DNA of 64,000 bases from Hyphomicrobiales bacterium (GTDB taxonomy: Bacteria; Pseudomonadota; Alphaproteobacteria; Rhizobiales; Devosiaceae): positions 157,937-221,936 of the forward strand of contig UCAU01000028.1 of NCBI GenBank assembly GCA_900470445.1, written 5' to 3'. The translations under genes were made by a program, and so were the position numbers. Position 1 is the stretch's first letter; each line of letters opens with the position of its first letter. Below, piece by piece: positions 46,024 through 55,840 of this stretch. Under the pieces are notes generated by a model. That model was not told where the DNA came from, did no database searches, and was given only the letters and a program-made list of their open reading frames with translations.

Positions 46024-46076
46024 AATATAATTCAGTCGATGAATTATATTGACATCGACTCACTCTGCGGACAATT
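46024..46076 (+). promoter_or_regulatory. Operator palindrome overlapping the promoter of the carbohydrate operon
   Basis: AATATAATTCA (46024-46034) and TGAATTATATT (46040-46050) form a perfect 11-bp inverted repeat around GTCGA. Its last two bases start TTGACA (46049-46054), a consensus -35, with GACAAT/ACAATT 15-16 nt downstream. It sits about 137 nt before the first gene. The SorC-type repressor encoded in the same operon is the likely ligand-responsive binder. Confidence 0.7.
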
Positions 46077-46186
46077 GTGGGGCCGCTGCGGTTCGGAGGA
46101 GGATCGCGGTTTCACAAAATCCATGCCCCACCGGCATTGCCGGCAAGGGAGATGCATTGCGACGGCTTCGGCCGGAGGGAGGAATC

Positions 46187-47218
46187 TTGCGCAAAATTCT
46201 GAGCACGCTGGCAACGGCGTTCGTCACCACGGCTTTGCTTGGCTCTGGCCATGCTGCGGCCCAGACCGAGAACCCGTTCAAATGCCAGTCGGGCGAAAAA
46301 TACGTCATGAACGTCATGGTGTCTGGCGTCGAATACTGGTTCCCAGTCTATGAAATGTTCAAGCAGGCCGGCCAGCAATTCGGCTGTGAGACCGCTTACA
46401 CTGGCACGCCCGAATATGACGTGACCAAGCAGATCGCCAGCTTCGATCAGGCTTTGGCGCAGAATCCGGCCGGCATTCTGGTGCATCCGATGAATTCGGA
46501 CCCGTTCGTCGAGCCGATCAATCGCGCTGTCGATCAGGGCGTCGCCGTGGTGACTTTCGCCGCTGACTCGCCCAATTCCAAGCGGACGTCCTTCATCACC
46601 TCGGACAATCTGGCTGAAGGCACCTACGCGGCCGATGCCGTGGCCGAGGCCATGGACGGCAAGGGCGAATATGCCGTGCTCGAAAATCCGGGACAGGACA
46701 ATCACGACAAGCGCGTTGCCGCCTTCATCGCCCGCATGGAAGCCAAGTGGCCCGACATGAAACTGGTCGGCCGCGCCGCGTCCAACCAGGACCCGGCCAA
46801 GGCCTATCAGGCCGTGCTGAGCCTGATCCAGGCTAATCCCGATCTGGGCGCGGTGTTTATGCCCGAAGCCAATTCGGCCATCGGCGCGGCCCAGGCGAGC
46901 AAGGAAAACGGCGGCAAGGTTCGCGTCATGCTGGCCGACGTTAACGAGAACATTCTCGACATGATCAAGGCCGGCGACATTTTCGGCTCGGTCAATCCCA
47001 ACCAGGGCATGCAGGGCTATATGGGGTTCATGCTGCTCTGGATGGCGGCGCATCCCGAGCTGATTGATCCGATGAACGATTATGCCCGCTCTGGCGACAA
47101 TGCCATGGCCGTGCCCTTCGTCGACAATGGCTTCTCGATCGTGACTGCCGAGAATGCCGACGACTTCTATTGGGACGATTACCTGAAGCGCCGGGGCACC
47201 AAGGGCATCGAAGAGTAA
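46187..47218 (+). CDS. Sugar ABC transporter substrate-binding protein (periplasmic, RbsB-type)
   Basis: A 343-aa protein starting at TTG 46187, directly after GGAGGGAGGAATC. The signal peptide is (M)RKILSTLATAFVTTALLGSGHAAA. The mature protein begins QTENPFKCQSGEKYVMNVMVSGVEYWFPVYEM, with the pentose/polyol-binding fold (GILVHPMNSDPFVEPINRA, VVTFAADSPNSKRTSFI, GAVFMPEANSAIGAA, LADVNENILDMIKAGDIFGSVNPN). It is the first gene of a nine-gene catabolic operon. The ligand is not identifiable by eye; a polyol or pentose is suggested by the operon. Confidence 0.9.
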   Translation: MRKILSTLATAFVTTALLGSGHAAAQTENPFKCQSGEKYVMNVMVSGVEYWFPVYEMFKQAGQQFGCETAYTGTPEYDVTKQIASFDQALAQNPAGILVHPMNSDPFVEPINRAVDQGVAVVTFAADSPNSKRTSFITSDNLAEGTYAADAVAEAMDGKGEYAVLENPGQDNHDKRVAAFIARMEAKWPDMKLVGRAASNQDPAKAYQAVLSLIQANPDLGAVFMPEANSAIGAAQASKENGGKVRVMLADVNENILDMIKAGDIFGSVNPNQGMQGYMGFMLLWMAAHPELIDPMNDYARSGDNAMAVPFVDNGFSIVTAENADDFYWDDYLKRRGTKGIEE

Positions 47219-47282
47219 GCCGCTAGCACCACGATTATCGCCGGAGGGCTAAGGTCCTCCGGCCCACCAAACCCACGAGACC

Positions 47283-48803
47283 ATGATGCCGAACCATCCT
47301 GTTCTAGAAATGCGCGGCGTCTCCAAGCAGTTCGGCGCCATCCACGCCTTGACCTCCGTCGACTTCTCGCTGGAGCCTGGTGAAATCCATGCGCTGTGCG
47401 GCGAGAATGGCGCGGGCAAATCCACCCTGATGAATATTGCCGCCGGTATTCTGCAGCCCACATCAGGGGAAATTCTGCTCGATGGGGCGGTGACCACGAT
47501 TTCGTCCCCGGCGACGGCGCAGAAGCTCGGCATCGGGCTGGTGCACCAGGAAATCGCGCTGTGCCAGGACGCCAGTGTGGCCGAGAATATCTTCATGGCC
47601 GCCACCAATGCGCGCCGCTCGCCGCTGATGAATTACGCGACGCTCAATCGCGATGCGCAAAAGGTCATGAACCTTCTGGCGCCCATCCCGGTACGTCGGC
47701 GCGTGGCGGATCTATCGATTTCCAACCAGCAATTGGTGGAGATCGCCAAGGCGCTGACGCTGGATTGCCGGGTGCTGATCTTTGACGAGCCGACTGCCGC
47801 CCTCACCGAAACCGAGACGCAGGCGCTGTTCCAGATCATCCGCGGGCTCAAGGCGCGCGGCATTTCGATCATCTATATTTCCCACCGCATGGCCGAGATT
47901 TTTGCGCTGTGCGACCGGGTGACCGTGTTCCGCGACGGGCGCCACATGTCCACCGACCAGGTCAGCGACATGACGCCAGATCTGGTGGTGCGCCGCATGG
48001 TCGGCCGCGAGATATCGCAGATCTATCCGGCCAAGCTGGAAGGCGCGCCGGGCAAGACGTTGCTGTCGGTCGAGGGGCTTTCCGATGGCGCGCGCTTCAC
48101 GGACATTTCCTTCGAGCTCAAGGCCGGTGAAATTCTCGGCTTTGGTGGGTTGATCGGCGCGGGCCGCACCGAGATTGCGCTGGGGCTTTGCGGCCTTGCG
48201 CCGGTGAGTAGCGGCAAGGTGGTGCTCAATGGCGAGCCCGTGAACATCCGCGATTATCCATCGGCGGTGCGCAAGGGGCTGGTTTATCTCTCGGAAGACC
48301 GCAAGGCGTCGGGCGTGTTCCTCGATATGTCGATTGCGGCCAATATTTCCGTGCTGGATTTGAGGCAGGTCACCTCAGGCATTCTGCTCGATCGCCGGAA
48401 AGAGGCCGATCAGGCGCGAACCCTGACCCAGAAAATGGGCGTCCGCATGGGCGGGATTGATGCGCCGGTGTCCTCGCTATCGGGCGGCAACCAGCAGAAG
48501 GTCGCCATCGCCAAGCAGATTTCGGTCAATCCCAAGATCATCATCATGGATGAGCCGACGCGTGGCATCGATGTCGGCGCCAAGACTGAAATCCACAAAT
48601 TGCTGCGCGAGCTGGCACAAAGCGGGGTCGGCGTCATCGTCATCTCGTCCGAGCTGCCCGAACTGATCGGGGTTTGCGACCGCGTTGTGGTCATCCGCGA
48701 GGGGCGGGTGGCGGGAGAATTGTCTGGAGCTATGACCGAGGAAGCCGTGATCCGGCTGGCGTCGGGCGTTACCAACACAGGAGACTTGGCCGATGTCGCT
48801 TAA
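47283..48803 (+). CDS. Sugar ABC transporter ATP-binding protein (two ABC domains)
   Basis: A 506-aa protein with duplicated ABC domains, as in RbsA/MglA. Domain 1: Walker [14 protein letters not shown], signature [15 protein letters not shown], Walker [13 protein letters not shown]. Domain 2: degenerate P-loop [11 protein letters not shown], signature [13 protein letters not shown], Walker [17 protein letters not shown]. An ATG pair at 47283/47286 leaves the exact start open. It follows the binding-protein gene by 64 nt and overlaps the permease gene by 11 nt. Confidence 0.94.
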   Translation: MMPNHPVLEMRGVSKQFGAIHALTSVDFSLEPGEIHALCGENGAGKSTLMNIAAGILQPTSGEILLDGAVTTISSPATAQKLGIGLVHQEIALCQDASVAENIFMAATNARRSPLMNYATLNRDAQKVMNLLAPIPVRRRVADLSISNQQLVEIAKALTLDCRVLIFDEPTAALTETETQALFQIIRGLKARGISIIYISHRMAEIFALCDRVTVFRDGRHMSTDQVSDMTPDLVVRRMVGREISQIYPAKLEGAPGKTLLSVEGLSDGARFTDISFELKAGEILGFGGLIGAGRTEIALGLCGLAPVSSGKVVLNGEPVNIRDYPSAVRKGLVYLSEDRKASGVFLDMSIAANISVLDLRQVTSGILLDRRKEADQARTLTQKMGVRMGGIDAPVSSLSGGNQQKVAIAKQISVNPKIIIMDEPTRGIDVGAKTEIHKLLRELAQSGVGVIVISSELPELIGVCDRVVVIREGRVAGELSGAMTEEAVIRLASGVTNTGDLADVA

Positions 48804-49800
48804 TCAAACCGGCGAGACCGCGCTCGCTGCGCCCGGCCAGGCGCCGCAGAAATTGTCCATTGGCCGCTTCTTCGTCATGCGCGAAACCGGGTTAATCGTC
48901 ATCATCCTGGCACTCTCCATCGCCATGACCTTTGCCTCGCCGCATTTCGCCACCTGGGGCAATGTGCGCGCCATGCTGATGAGCTTTTCGGTCGAGGGGA
49001 TTGTCGTTGTCGGCATGACCGTGCTGCTGATCGTGGGTGGGATCGACCTGTCCGTGGGCTCGGTGGTGTGTTTCTCCATGGTCGTGTCCGGTGCCATGTT
49101 CCTCATGGGCATCGATCCCTGGACAGCCAGCCTCATCGGCATCGGCGTCAGCGCGCTGATCGGCGGCGCCATGGGCTTCTTCGTCACCGTGGTGGGGCTC
49201 AACCATTTCATCACCTCGCTGGCGGCAATGGTCATCGTGCGCGGCATGAGCCTGATCGTCACCAAGGGCACTCCGCTCTCGCTCTTTACCCTGCCGCCCG
49301 AATTCAAGGCGATCGGGCAGGGCGAGTTCTACGGCATTCCCTTTGTCATCATCATCTTCGTGGCTGTTGTCGTGATCTTCGACTTCCTGCTGCGCCGCGC
49401 TACGGCGTTCCGCAAGGTGTTCTATACCGGCTCCAACGAGAAGGCGGCTGAGTATTCCGGCATCCGCACCCGCCAGGTCAAATTCTGGGTGACGGTGCTG
49501 TGCTCGACTTTGGCCGGTGTTGCCGGGGTCATCTATATGAGCCGGTTCGGCGCCGCCACGCCCACTTTCGGCGTCGGCATGGAGCTCAATATCATCGCCG
49601 CGGCGGTGATCGGCGGGGCCTCGCTCAACGGCGGCTCCGGCACGATTTTCGGCGCCATATTGGGCATGGCGCTGCTGTCGGTGGTGAGCAGCTCACTGAT
49701 CCTGCTCGATGTGTCGGTTTACTGGCAGGACATGATTAAGGGCTGCATCCTGTTGGGCGCCGTATCGATCGATCATTTCCTGCATAGCAAGAAGCGCTGA
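48793..49800 (+). CDS. Sugar ABC transporter permease (RbsC-type)
   Basis: A 335-aa membrane protein of the BPD_transp_2 family: [31 protein letters not shown] is the typical beginning of the core. Then come [43 protein letters not shown] (the cytoplasmic loop with the ATPase contact) and [23 protein letters not shown]. It is the only permease in the operon, so it presumably forms a homodimer as in RbsC. Confidence 0.94.
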   Translation: MSLNQTGETALAAPGQAPQKLSIGRFFVMRETGLIVIILALSIAMTFASPHFATWGNVRAMLMSFSVEGIVVVGMTVLLIVGGIDLSVGSVVCFSMVVSGAMFLMGIDPWTASLIGIGVSALIGGAMGFFVTVVGLNHFITSLAAMVIVRGMSLIVTKGTPLSLFTLPPEFKAIGQGEFYGIPFVIIIFVAVVVIFDFLLRRATAFRKVFYTGSNEKAAEYSGIRTRQVKFWVTVLCSTLAGVAGVIYMSRFGAATPTFGVGMELNIIAAAVIGGASLNGGSGTIFGAILGMALLSVVSSSLILLDVSVYWQDMIKGCILLGAVSIDHFLHSKKR

Positions 49801-49811
49801 GGACCATTTTC

Positions 49812-50789
49812 ATGACTTCCAAGACCCTCCGCGACGATATTGCCATTGCCCGCCAGATGCATCGCGCGCTGGTGCTGCACTTCATCGAAGGGCAGACCCA
49901 GGGCGAAATCGCCAAAGCGCTCGGCATCAGTCATGCCAGCGTCAACCGGCTGATCAAGCGCGGTCGCCAGACCGGGCTCGTCGAGATCAAGATCAAGTCG
50001 CCGGTGGAACATCTGGTGGCCATCGAGGAGCAATTGCGCGCCCTGGGCGGCATCAGCCGGGCCATGGTGGTGCCCACCGTGTCGGACAATCCGCTGACCA
50101 CACTGCAAAGCGTTGGCGAAGCGGCCGGGCAATTGCTGGTCGAGACCATTCGGGATGGCGACGTGCTGTGCATCAGCGGCGGCAAGGGCGTCAGCGCCAT
50201 CGCCAATGGCCTCAAGGGGCAGCACGGCTTCAATGTGCAGGTGGTTCCGGCGACGGGGCTGGTGCAGGGCAAGCATTATACCGACGTCAATCACGTGGCC
50301 ACCGAACTGGCCGAGCGGCTGGGCGGCCATGCTTTCCAGATTCATGCCCCGCTATTTGCCGATAGCGCCGAGGAACGCTCCATGCTGATGAAAATGCGCG
50401 CCGTCGACGACGTGTTCCGCCGTGGCCGCGAAGCCAATCTGGCCGTGGTCGGCATTGGCTCGATCCTGGCCGATGACTCCAGCTATTACGATCTGCACCC
50501 GACCTCGGGGCAGGATCGCAAGACCATCGAACAATCGGGCGCTGCCGGCGAATTACTGGCGCATCTGATCGACAAAAACGGCCAATTGGCCGGTTACACG
50601 CTCAACGACACGCTGGTGTCGCTGACACTGCCCGAATTCGCTGAAATCCCCAACAAGATCGGCGTGGCCAGCGGCCCGAGCAAGGTCATTCCCATTCTCA
50701 GCGTCATGCGCGGCAATCATCTCGATACGCTGGTCACCGACGAGGCAACGGCCATCCAGGTCCTTGAAGCCGCAGCGGTGGCAGCATGA
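49812..50789 (+). CDS. SorC/DeoR-type sugar-binding transcriptional regulator
   Basis: A 325-aa protein. The N-terminal HTH is RALVLHFIEGQTQGEIAKALGISHASVNRLIKRGRQTG (about 18-55). The C-terminal sugar-phosphate-binding domain (SorC type) includes GDVLCISGGKGVSAIANGL, VQVVPATGLVQGKHYTDVN, AVVGIGSILADDSSYYDL and NKIGVASGPSKVIPILSVMRG. SorC members such as LsrR or the erythritol regulator EryD respond to phosphorylated substrates made by their own operon's kinase. Here the palindrome at 46024-46050 is the likely target. It overlaps the next gene by ATGA. Confidence 0.9.
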   Translation: MTSKTLRDDIAIARQMHRALVLHFIEGQTQGEIAKALGISHASVNRLIKRGRQTGLVEIKIKSPVEHLVAIEEQLRALGGISRAMVVPTVSDNPLTTLQSVGEAAGQLLVETIRDGDVLCISGGKGVSAIANGLKGQHGFNVQVVPATGLVQGKHYTDVNHVATELAERLGGHAFQIHAPLFADSAEERSMLMKMRAVDDVFRRGREANLAVVGIGSILADDSSYYDLHPTSGQDRKTIEQSGAAGELLAHLIDKNGQLAGYTLNDTLVSLTLPEFAEIPNKIGVASGPSKVIPILSVMRGNHLDTLVTDEATAIQVLEAAAVAA

Positions 50790-51775
50790 GCCAGCTCACT
50801 CGTGAAATCGGCCGCTCCGGCATCGTTGCCTCGGCTGTAGGCTTAGGAACCTGGGCCATTGGCGGCTGGATGTGGGGCGGCACCGATGAGGCCGCTGCGG
50901 TCAAGGCGATCGAAGCCTCGATCGACGCCGGGATTTCGCTGATCGATACGGCCCCTGCCTATGGCCTGGGCCGCAGCGAGGAAATCGTTGGCGCCGCCAT
51001 TGCCGGCAAGCGCGACAAGGTGGTGCTCGCCACCAAATGCGGGCTCAACTGGCACCATGGCAAGGGCAACCATTTCTTCGACGCAGACGGCAAGCCGGTA
51101 CACCGCTATCTTGGCGCTGATGGTATTGCCTATGAGGTCGAACAGAGCCTCAAGCGCCTCGGCACCGATTATATCGACCTCTACATCACCCATTGGCAGG
51201 ACCCGACCACCCCGATTGCCGAGACGATGGAAGCGTTGGAGCGGCTCAAGGCGGCGGGAAAAATCCGCGCCATCGGGGCCAGTAATGCCAGCGCCGACGA
51301 CCTCAACGCCTATGTCGCAGCCGGCCAGCTTGACGCCATCCAGGAACGGTTCTCGATGCTCGATCGGGAGCTCGAAACCACGCTCCTGCCGATTGCCCGG
51401 CAGCACGGCGTCTCGACACTAAGCTATTCGTCGCTGGCGCTGGGCTTGCTGACCGGCAAGATCGGGCCAGATCGGCAATTCGAGGGTGACGATCAGCGCC
51501 GCACCGATCCGCTATTTTCCGCCGGCAATCGCGTCAAAGTCGCGAGCTTTGCCGATGCGGTGCGGCCATTGGCCCATGGTCACGGCTCCAGTATCGCCCA
51601 GGTGGTGATCGCCTGGACGCTGCAACAGCCCGGCATCACCTTCGGTCTGTGTGGTGCGCGCAATCCAGCACAGGCGCTGGACAATGCGCGGGCCGGCACG
51701 CTGGCCCTGAGCGCCGACGAGCTAGCTAATATCGACGCCGCCATTGCCACCCATCTGGTGGGGCTCGATCGCTGA
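50786..51775 (+). CDS. Aldo/keto reductase
   Basis: A 329-aa (alpha/beta)8 NAD(P)H-dependent reductase: SAVGLGTWAIGGWMWGG, then the catalytic tetrad Asp in SLIDTAPAYGLGRSE (Asp and Tyr), Lys in VVLATKCGLNW, and His in DLYITHWQDP. IGASNAS and SSIAQVVIAWTLQQPGITFGLCGARNP form the cofactor site. In the operon it could reduce the aldehyde released by the aldolase or oxidise the incoming polyol; the direction is not given by sequence. It overlaps the regulator (4 nt) and the next gene (1 nt). Confidence 0.9.
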   Translation: MSQLTREIGRSGIVASAVGLGTWAIGGWMWGGTDEAAAVKAIEASIDAGISLIDTAPAYGLGRSEEIVGAAIAGKRDKVVLATKCGLNWHHGKGNHFFDADGKPVHRYLGADGIAYEVEQSLKRLGTDYIDLYITHWQDPTTPIAETMEALERLKAAGKIRAIGASNASADDLNAYVAAGQLDAIQERFSMLDRELETTLLPIARQHGVSTLSYSSLALGLLTGKIGPDRQFEGDDQRRTDPLFSAGNRVKVASFADAVRPLAHGHGSSIAQVVIAWTLQQPGITFGLCGARNPAQALDNARAGTLALSADELANIDAAIATHLVGLDR

Positions 51776-53499
51776 TGACCCGCGCACAGAGCTGGGCCCG
51801 GCTGCGCGAGCGGCCTGAAATTGACGTGTTGGTCATTGGCGGCGGCATTAACGGCATTTCGGTGTTCCGCGAGCTGGCGCTGAACGGCGTCGATGTGGTG
51901 CTGGCCGAAAAATCCGACTTCTGCTCCGGCGCCAGCGCGGCCCTGTCGCGCATGGTGCATGGCGGTCTGCGCTATCTCGAAAACGGCGAATTCAAGCTGG
52001 TGCGCGAAAGCCTGCTCGAGCGGGATCGCCTGCTGGCCAATGCGCCCCATTATGTGAAGCCGCTGCCGACCACCGTCCCGATCTTTGATCGCTTTTCGGG
52101 CCTGACCAATAGCGCCTTTCGTTTCCTCGGCCTGACGCGGAAGCCCAGCCGGCGTGGTGCGCTGGTGATCAAGACGGGGCTCGTGCTCTACGACCTGTTC
52201 ACTGGCGGCCGCCGCGCCATGCCCAGGCATGAATTCCGCAGCCGGCGCGAAACCATGGCGCGCTGGCCGGCGATCAATCCGTCGCTCTGCAATTCGGCGA
52301 CCTATTACGACGCCTGGGTCAGCCATCCCGAGCGGCTGGGCATGGAAATGCTGCGCGACACCGTGGCGGAATGCCCCGGCGCGGTGGCGATCAACTATGC
52401 CCGCGTCGAGCGTGATGGCGGTGGACTCATGCTGCACGATGAGCGCAGCGGGGAAGGGTACCCCATCGCACCCAAGCTGATCATCAACGCGACTGGTGGT
52501 TGGATCGACCTGACCAACGCTGCCATCGGCAGCGCGCAACATCGCATCATGGGTGGCACCAAGGGCTCGCATCTGGTCATCACCAACCGCGCGCTGTTCA
52601 AAGCGCTCGACGGGCACATGATCTATTACGAGAACGAAGACGGCCGCATCTGCATCCTCTTTCCGTATCTGGGCAATGTGCTGGTCGGTTCCACCGACAT
52701 TCGCACCGACGATCCCGAAAGCGTGCGCTGCGAGCCCGATGAGCGGGCCTATATCCTGCAATCGCTCGGGTTCGTCTTTCCCGAGATCAAAATTGCCGAC
52801 GAGGATATCATCTTCCAGTTCGCCGGGGTCCGTCCGCTGCCAGCCAGCGACGACAAGGTGACGGGTCGCATCCCGCGCGACCATTTCTGCGAGGTGATCG
52901 AGGGCGACGTGCCGGTCGTCTGCATGGTGGGCGGCAAGTGGACGACATTCCGCTCCTTCGGCGCCATGGCGGCCGATCTGGTGCTGGATCGGCTGGGACG
53001 CGCGCGTTTTCGGGATACCGAGACGCTTGCCATCGGTGGCGGCCGGGACTTTCCCGTCGAGGCGGACAATTGGATCGACGCCCTTTGCGCCCGCTATGAT
53101 CTGGATAGCGCCGTCACGCAGAGCCTTTTCGAGCGCTATGGCACCGAGGCCGAGAACGTCGCCGCCTTCATGGTCGCCGGCCCCGACGTCGAGATCGGCC
53201 GGAGTGGGTATTGGCGGCGGGAACTGCTTTATCTGATCGGCGCCGAACATGTCGAAACGCTTGCCGACCTGCTGCTGCGACGCACAGCCATTGGCATCAG
53301 CGGCAGGCTGTCGCTGGGCGTGATCGACGTCACGCTCGATCTGCTGGGCATGGAACGCGGCTGGCCGGCGGATCGCCGGGCGGTCGAGCGCGCTGATTTC
53401 CTCGCGCTGCTGGCCCGCAATTACGGCCTCGACGAGGCAACGCTTTTACATCGAGATAGTGAGGAGTCCCCGTTATGGGAGCCAAGAAAGTCCGCCTGA
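51775..53499 (+). CDS. GlpD/EryB-like FAD-dependent polyol-phosphate dehydrogenase
   Basis: A 574-aa flavoprotein of the glycerol-3-phosphate dehydrogenase family. The N-terminal FAD-binding VLVIGGGINGISVFRELALNG (about 19-40), LAEKSDFCSGASAALSRMVHGGLRYLE, GTKGSHLVITN, and FPYLGNVLVGSTDIRT and FAGVRPLPASDDKVTGRIPRDH in the substrate region, are all GlpD-like. In erythritol operons the same family (EryB) oxidises a tetritol phosphate. With a kinase in the operon, oxidation of a polyol phosphate to a ketose phosphate is the likely role. Probably membrane-associated, feeding quinones. It overlaps the aldolase gene by 25 nt. Confidence 0.88.
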   Translation: MTRAQSWARLRERPEIDVLVIGGGINGISVFRELALNGVDVVLAEKSDFCSGASAALSRMVHGGLRYLENGEFKLVRESLLERDRLLANAPHYVKPLPTTVPIFDRFSGLTNSAFRFLGLTRKPSRRGALVIKTGLVLYDLFTGGRRAMPRHEFRSRRETMARWPAINPSLCNSATYYDAWVSHPERLGMEMLRDTVAECPGAVAINYARVERDGGGLMLHDERSGEGYPIAPKLIINATGGWIDLTNAAIGSAQHRIMGGTKGSHLVITNRALFKALDGHMIYYENEDGRICILFPYLGNVLVGSTDIRTDDPESVRCEPDERAYILQSLGFVFPEIKIADEDIIFQFAGVRPLPASDDKVTGRIPRDHFCEVIEGDVPVVCMVGGKWTTFRSFGAMAADLVLDRLGRARFRDTETLAIGGGRDFPVEADNWIDALCARYDLDSAVTQSLFERYGTEAENVAAFMVAGPDVEIGRSGYWRRELLYLIGAEHVETLADLLLRRTAIGISGRLSLGVIDVTLDLLGMERGWPADRRAVERADFLALLARNYGLDEATLLHRDSEESPLWEPRKSA

Positions 53500-54314
53500 A
53501 TCGTCTGTTCGGCAAAGGGCGGTGCCTTGATGTCGCGATCGATCATGGCGTGTGCAATGAACCGAGCTTCCTCGACGGTCTCGAAGATATTGGCGCTGTC
53601 GTCGACAGCCTGGTCGCAGCGGGACCCGACGCGATCCAGATGAATTTCGGCCAGGCCGATCTGCTGCAGGAGCGCGAGGGCAAGGACAAGCCGGCTTTGG
53701 TGATGCGGCTCGACATGGGCAATCCTTATAACAAGCAGCGCCACCGCGTGATGTGGGCCCAACTACAGAACGAGGCGGAGCCACTGATCGGGGCTTTGCA
53801 GCTGGATGCGGCCTGCGTCGTGGTCAACCTGTTCATGTTGCCTGATGAGCCGGAGCTGTTCCGCCAATGCGTCGCTAACATCGCTCGCGTTCGCGCCGAT
53901 TGCGATAAATATGGCATGCCGCTGATGATCGAGCCTTTGGTCATGCTGCCCAATTCCGAACGCGGCGGTTATCAGGTCGACGGCGACGCCGAAAAGATCG
54001 TGACGCTGACCCGGCTGGCCCGAGAAATGGGTGCCGATATCATCAAGGCCGACCCGACCAGCAATGCCGCCGATTTCCACAAAGTGGTGCAGGCAGCGCG
54101 TTGCCCGGTGCTGGTGCGCGGCGGCGGCAAGGAGGATTTACGGGCGGTGTTCGACAAATCGGCCGCGCTGACGGGGCAGGGCGCGCAGGGCATGGTCTAT
54201 GGCCGCAATATCTATCAGCATGCCAATCCGGCAGCGGTGGTGCGCGGGCTGATGGCCATCATCCACGAGAACGCCAGCGGCGAACAAGCCTGGGATCGCT
54301 ACAACCAGGGCTAA
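53475..54314 (+). CDS. Class I aldolase, DhnA/DeoC/LsrF-like
   Basis: A 279-aa TIM-barrel protein of the COG1830 type. RCLDVAIDHGVCNEPSF is the N-terminal signature. MPLMIEPLVMLPN lies in the middle, the Schiff-base lysine candidate is in MGADIIKADPTSN, and the phosphate site is in CPVLVRGGGKEDL and GMVYGRNIYQHANP. Relatives cleave ketose-1-phosphates to DHAP plus an aldehyde, or process phospho-AI-2 (LsrF). GAGGAG lies eight bases before ATG 53475. It would accept the ketose phosphate from the preceding dehydrogenase. Confidence 0.85.
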   Translation: MGAKKVRLNRLFGKGRCLDVAIDHGVCNEPSFLDGLEDIGAVVDSLVAAGPDAIQMNFGQADLLQEREGKDKPALVMRLDMGNPYNKQRHRVMWAQLQNEAEPLIGALQLDAACVVVNLFMLPDEPELFRQCVANIARVRADCDKYGMPLMIEPLVMLPNSERGGYQVDGDAEKIVTLTRLAREMGADIIKADPTSNAADFHKVVQAARCPVLVRGGGKEDLRAVFDKSAALTGQGAQGMVYGRNIYQHANPAAVVRGLMAIIHENASGEQAWDRYNQG

Positions 54315-54337
54315 AAACTACGTCCGGGGAGGACCTT

Positions 54338-55840
54338 ATGGCGGACTATATTTTGGGGCTTGATGCCGGCAACACCGTCATCAAAGCCATCATTTTTGAT
54401 CTCGATGGCAATGAACTGGCGGTGACCGCGGAGGATGGCCACAGCACCATGCCGCAGCCGGGCCATGTCGAACGCGACCTCGATGAACTCTGGGTCAATA
54501 CGCAGCAGGTGATCCGCCGCTGTGTCGAGGCCGCTGGGATCGACGCGGCTGACATCCGGGCCATCGGCTGCGCCGGGCACGGCAACGGGCTCTATGCGCT
54601 GGACCGCGCCGGTGCGCCGCTGATCGGCATCCAGTCGATAGACACACGGGGCAGCCAGACCGTGCGGGAATGGCAGGCCGAGGGCGTGGGCGAAAAGACC
54701 TTTCCGCTGTGCCGGCAAAAGCCTTGGGCGGCCCAAACGCCGACCCTTCTGGCTTGGCTCAAGCAGCACCGGCCGGACCTGTTTGCCGAGATCGGCACGG
54801 TGTTTTTGTGCAAGGACTATGTCGTCTGGCGGCTCACCGGCGCGCGGGTTTCGGAGACCTCGGACATGGCCGGTTGCGGCCTGCTGCAGGTGCCCGAGCG
54901 GACCTATTCAGCCGATCTCATGGCCGCCTATGGGCTGGACGATTGCCTGCCGCTATTGCCCGCCTTGCTTGAGTCGACCGATATTGCCGGGCAGATCAGT
55001 GCGGATGTTGCGGCCGCGACGGGCCTCAAGGCCGGCACGCCGGTGGTGGCCGGCTTGTTTGACGTGGTGGCCAGCGCCATCGGCTCCGGCGTGACCCAGA
55101 CCGGGGCCGCCTCGATCATTGCCGGCACCTGGAGCATCAACCAGGTGGTGACCGATGAGGCGCCCGATGATCCCTCGATTTTCATGCTCTGCACGTTCGA
55201 CCGGCAGCGCTGGCTGGCGATCGAATCCAGCGCCACCTCGGCGGTGAATCTCGAGTGGATGGTGCGTGAATTCTTCGGCGAGGACCATGGTGCAGCGTTC
55301 GAGCGCTGTAGCGCGCTGGTTGCCTCGGTCGACCCGCGCGACGAGATGCCGATCTACCACCCGTTCCTGTTCGGCGCGCAGCAGGATGGGCAGGCCCGAG
55401 CTGGCTATTACGGCATTCTGGGCTGGCACACCAAGGCGCATATGCTGCGGGCGCTGTTCGAGGGCGTGGCGTTCGAACATCGCCGTCACATCGAAACGCT
55501 GGCGGCAGCTGGCGCCGGGTTTACCGAAGCGGTGCTCTCGGGCGGTGGCTCGCGCAGCTCGGTCTGGCCGCAGATCTTCGCCGATCTGCTGGGCGTTCCG
55601 GTGACCGTGGCGCGGGGCCGCGAGACCGGTGCGCTTGGCGCGGCCATTGCGGCGGGCACCGGAATTGGTCTCTTCGCCGATTTCACGGCAGGGGCAGTTG
55701 CGATGACCGCCGTCGCCAAGCGCTTCGAGCCCAGTCCGGCGCTCAAACCGGTCTATGATCGGCGCTATGCCACGTTCCTCGAACTTGGCCGGGCGATGAA
55801 GCCGATCTGGGCCAATATGGCCAAGGACAATGCCGCGTGA
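54338..55840 (+). CDS. FGGY-family carbohydrate kinase, L-xylulokinase (LyxK)-like
   Basis: A 500-aa kinase: YILGLDAGNTVIKAIIFDLDG (phosphate-1 loop), GHVERDLDELW, IRAIGCAGHGNGLYAL, GLKAGTPVVAGLFDVVASAIGSGV, AGTWSINQVV, and the C-terminal LSGGGSRSSVWPQIFADLLGVPV with RETGALGAAIAAG. These stretches match E. coli LyxK better than xylulokinase or glycerol kinase. It phosphorylates the operon's substrate, probably a ketose or polyol, producing the regulator's ligand. GGGGAGGA precedes ATG 54338. It overlaps the GMC gene by GTGA. Confidence 0.9.
   Translation: MADYILGLDAGNTVIKAIIFDLDGNELAVTAEDGHSTMPQPGHVERDLDELWVNTQQVIRRCVEAAGIDAADIRAIGCAGHGNGLYALDRAGAPLIGIQSIDTRGSQTVREWQAEGVGEKTFPLCRQKPWAAQTPTLLAWLKQHRPDLFAEIGTVFLCKDYVVWRLTGARVSETSDMAGCGLLQVPERTYSADLMAAYGLDDCLPLLPALLESTDIAGQISADVAAATGLKAGTPVVAGLFDVVASAIGSGVTQTGAASIIAGTWSINQVVTDEAPDDPSIFMLCTFDRQRWLAIESSATSAVNLEWMVREFFGEDHGAAFERCSALVASVDPRDEMPIYHPFLFGAQQDGQARAGYYGILGWHTKAHMLRALFEGVAFEHRRHIETLAAAGAGFTEAVLSGGGSRSSVWPQIFADLLGVPVTVARGRETGALGAAIAAGTGIGLFADFTAGAVAMTAVAKRFEPSPALKPVYDRRYATFLELGRAMKPIWANMAKDNAA

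Noticed and set aside
49812..55840. Reading the 46-57 kb operon as an lsr (autoinducer-2) operon
   Set aside because: SorC regulator, FGGY kinase and LsrF-like aldolase are shared, but only one permease is present, the kinase is LyxK-like rather than LsrK-like, and a GlpD-like and a GMC dehydrogenase do not belong to lsr.
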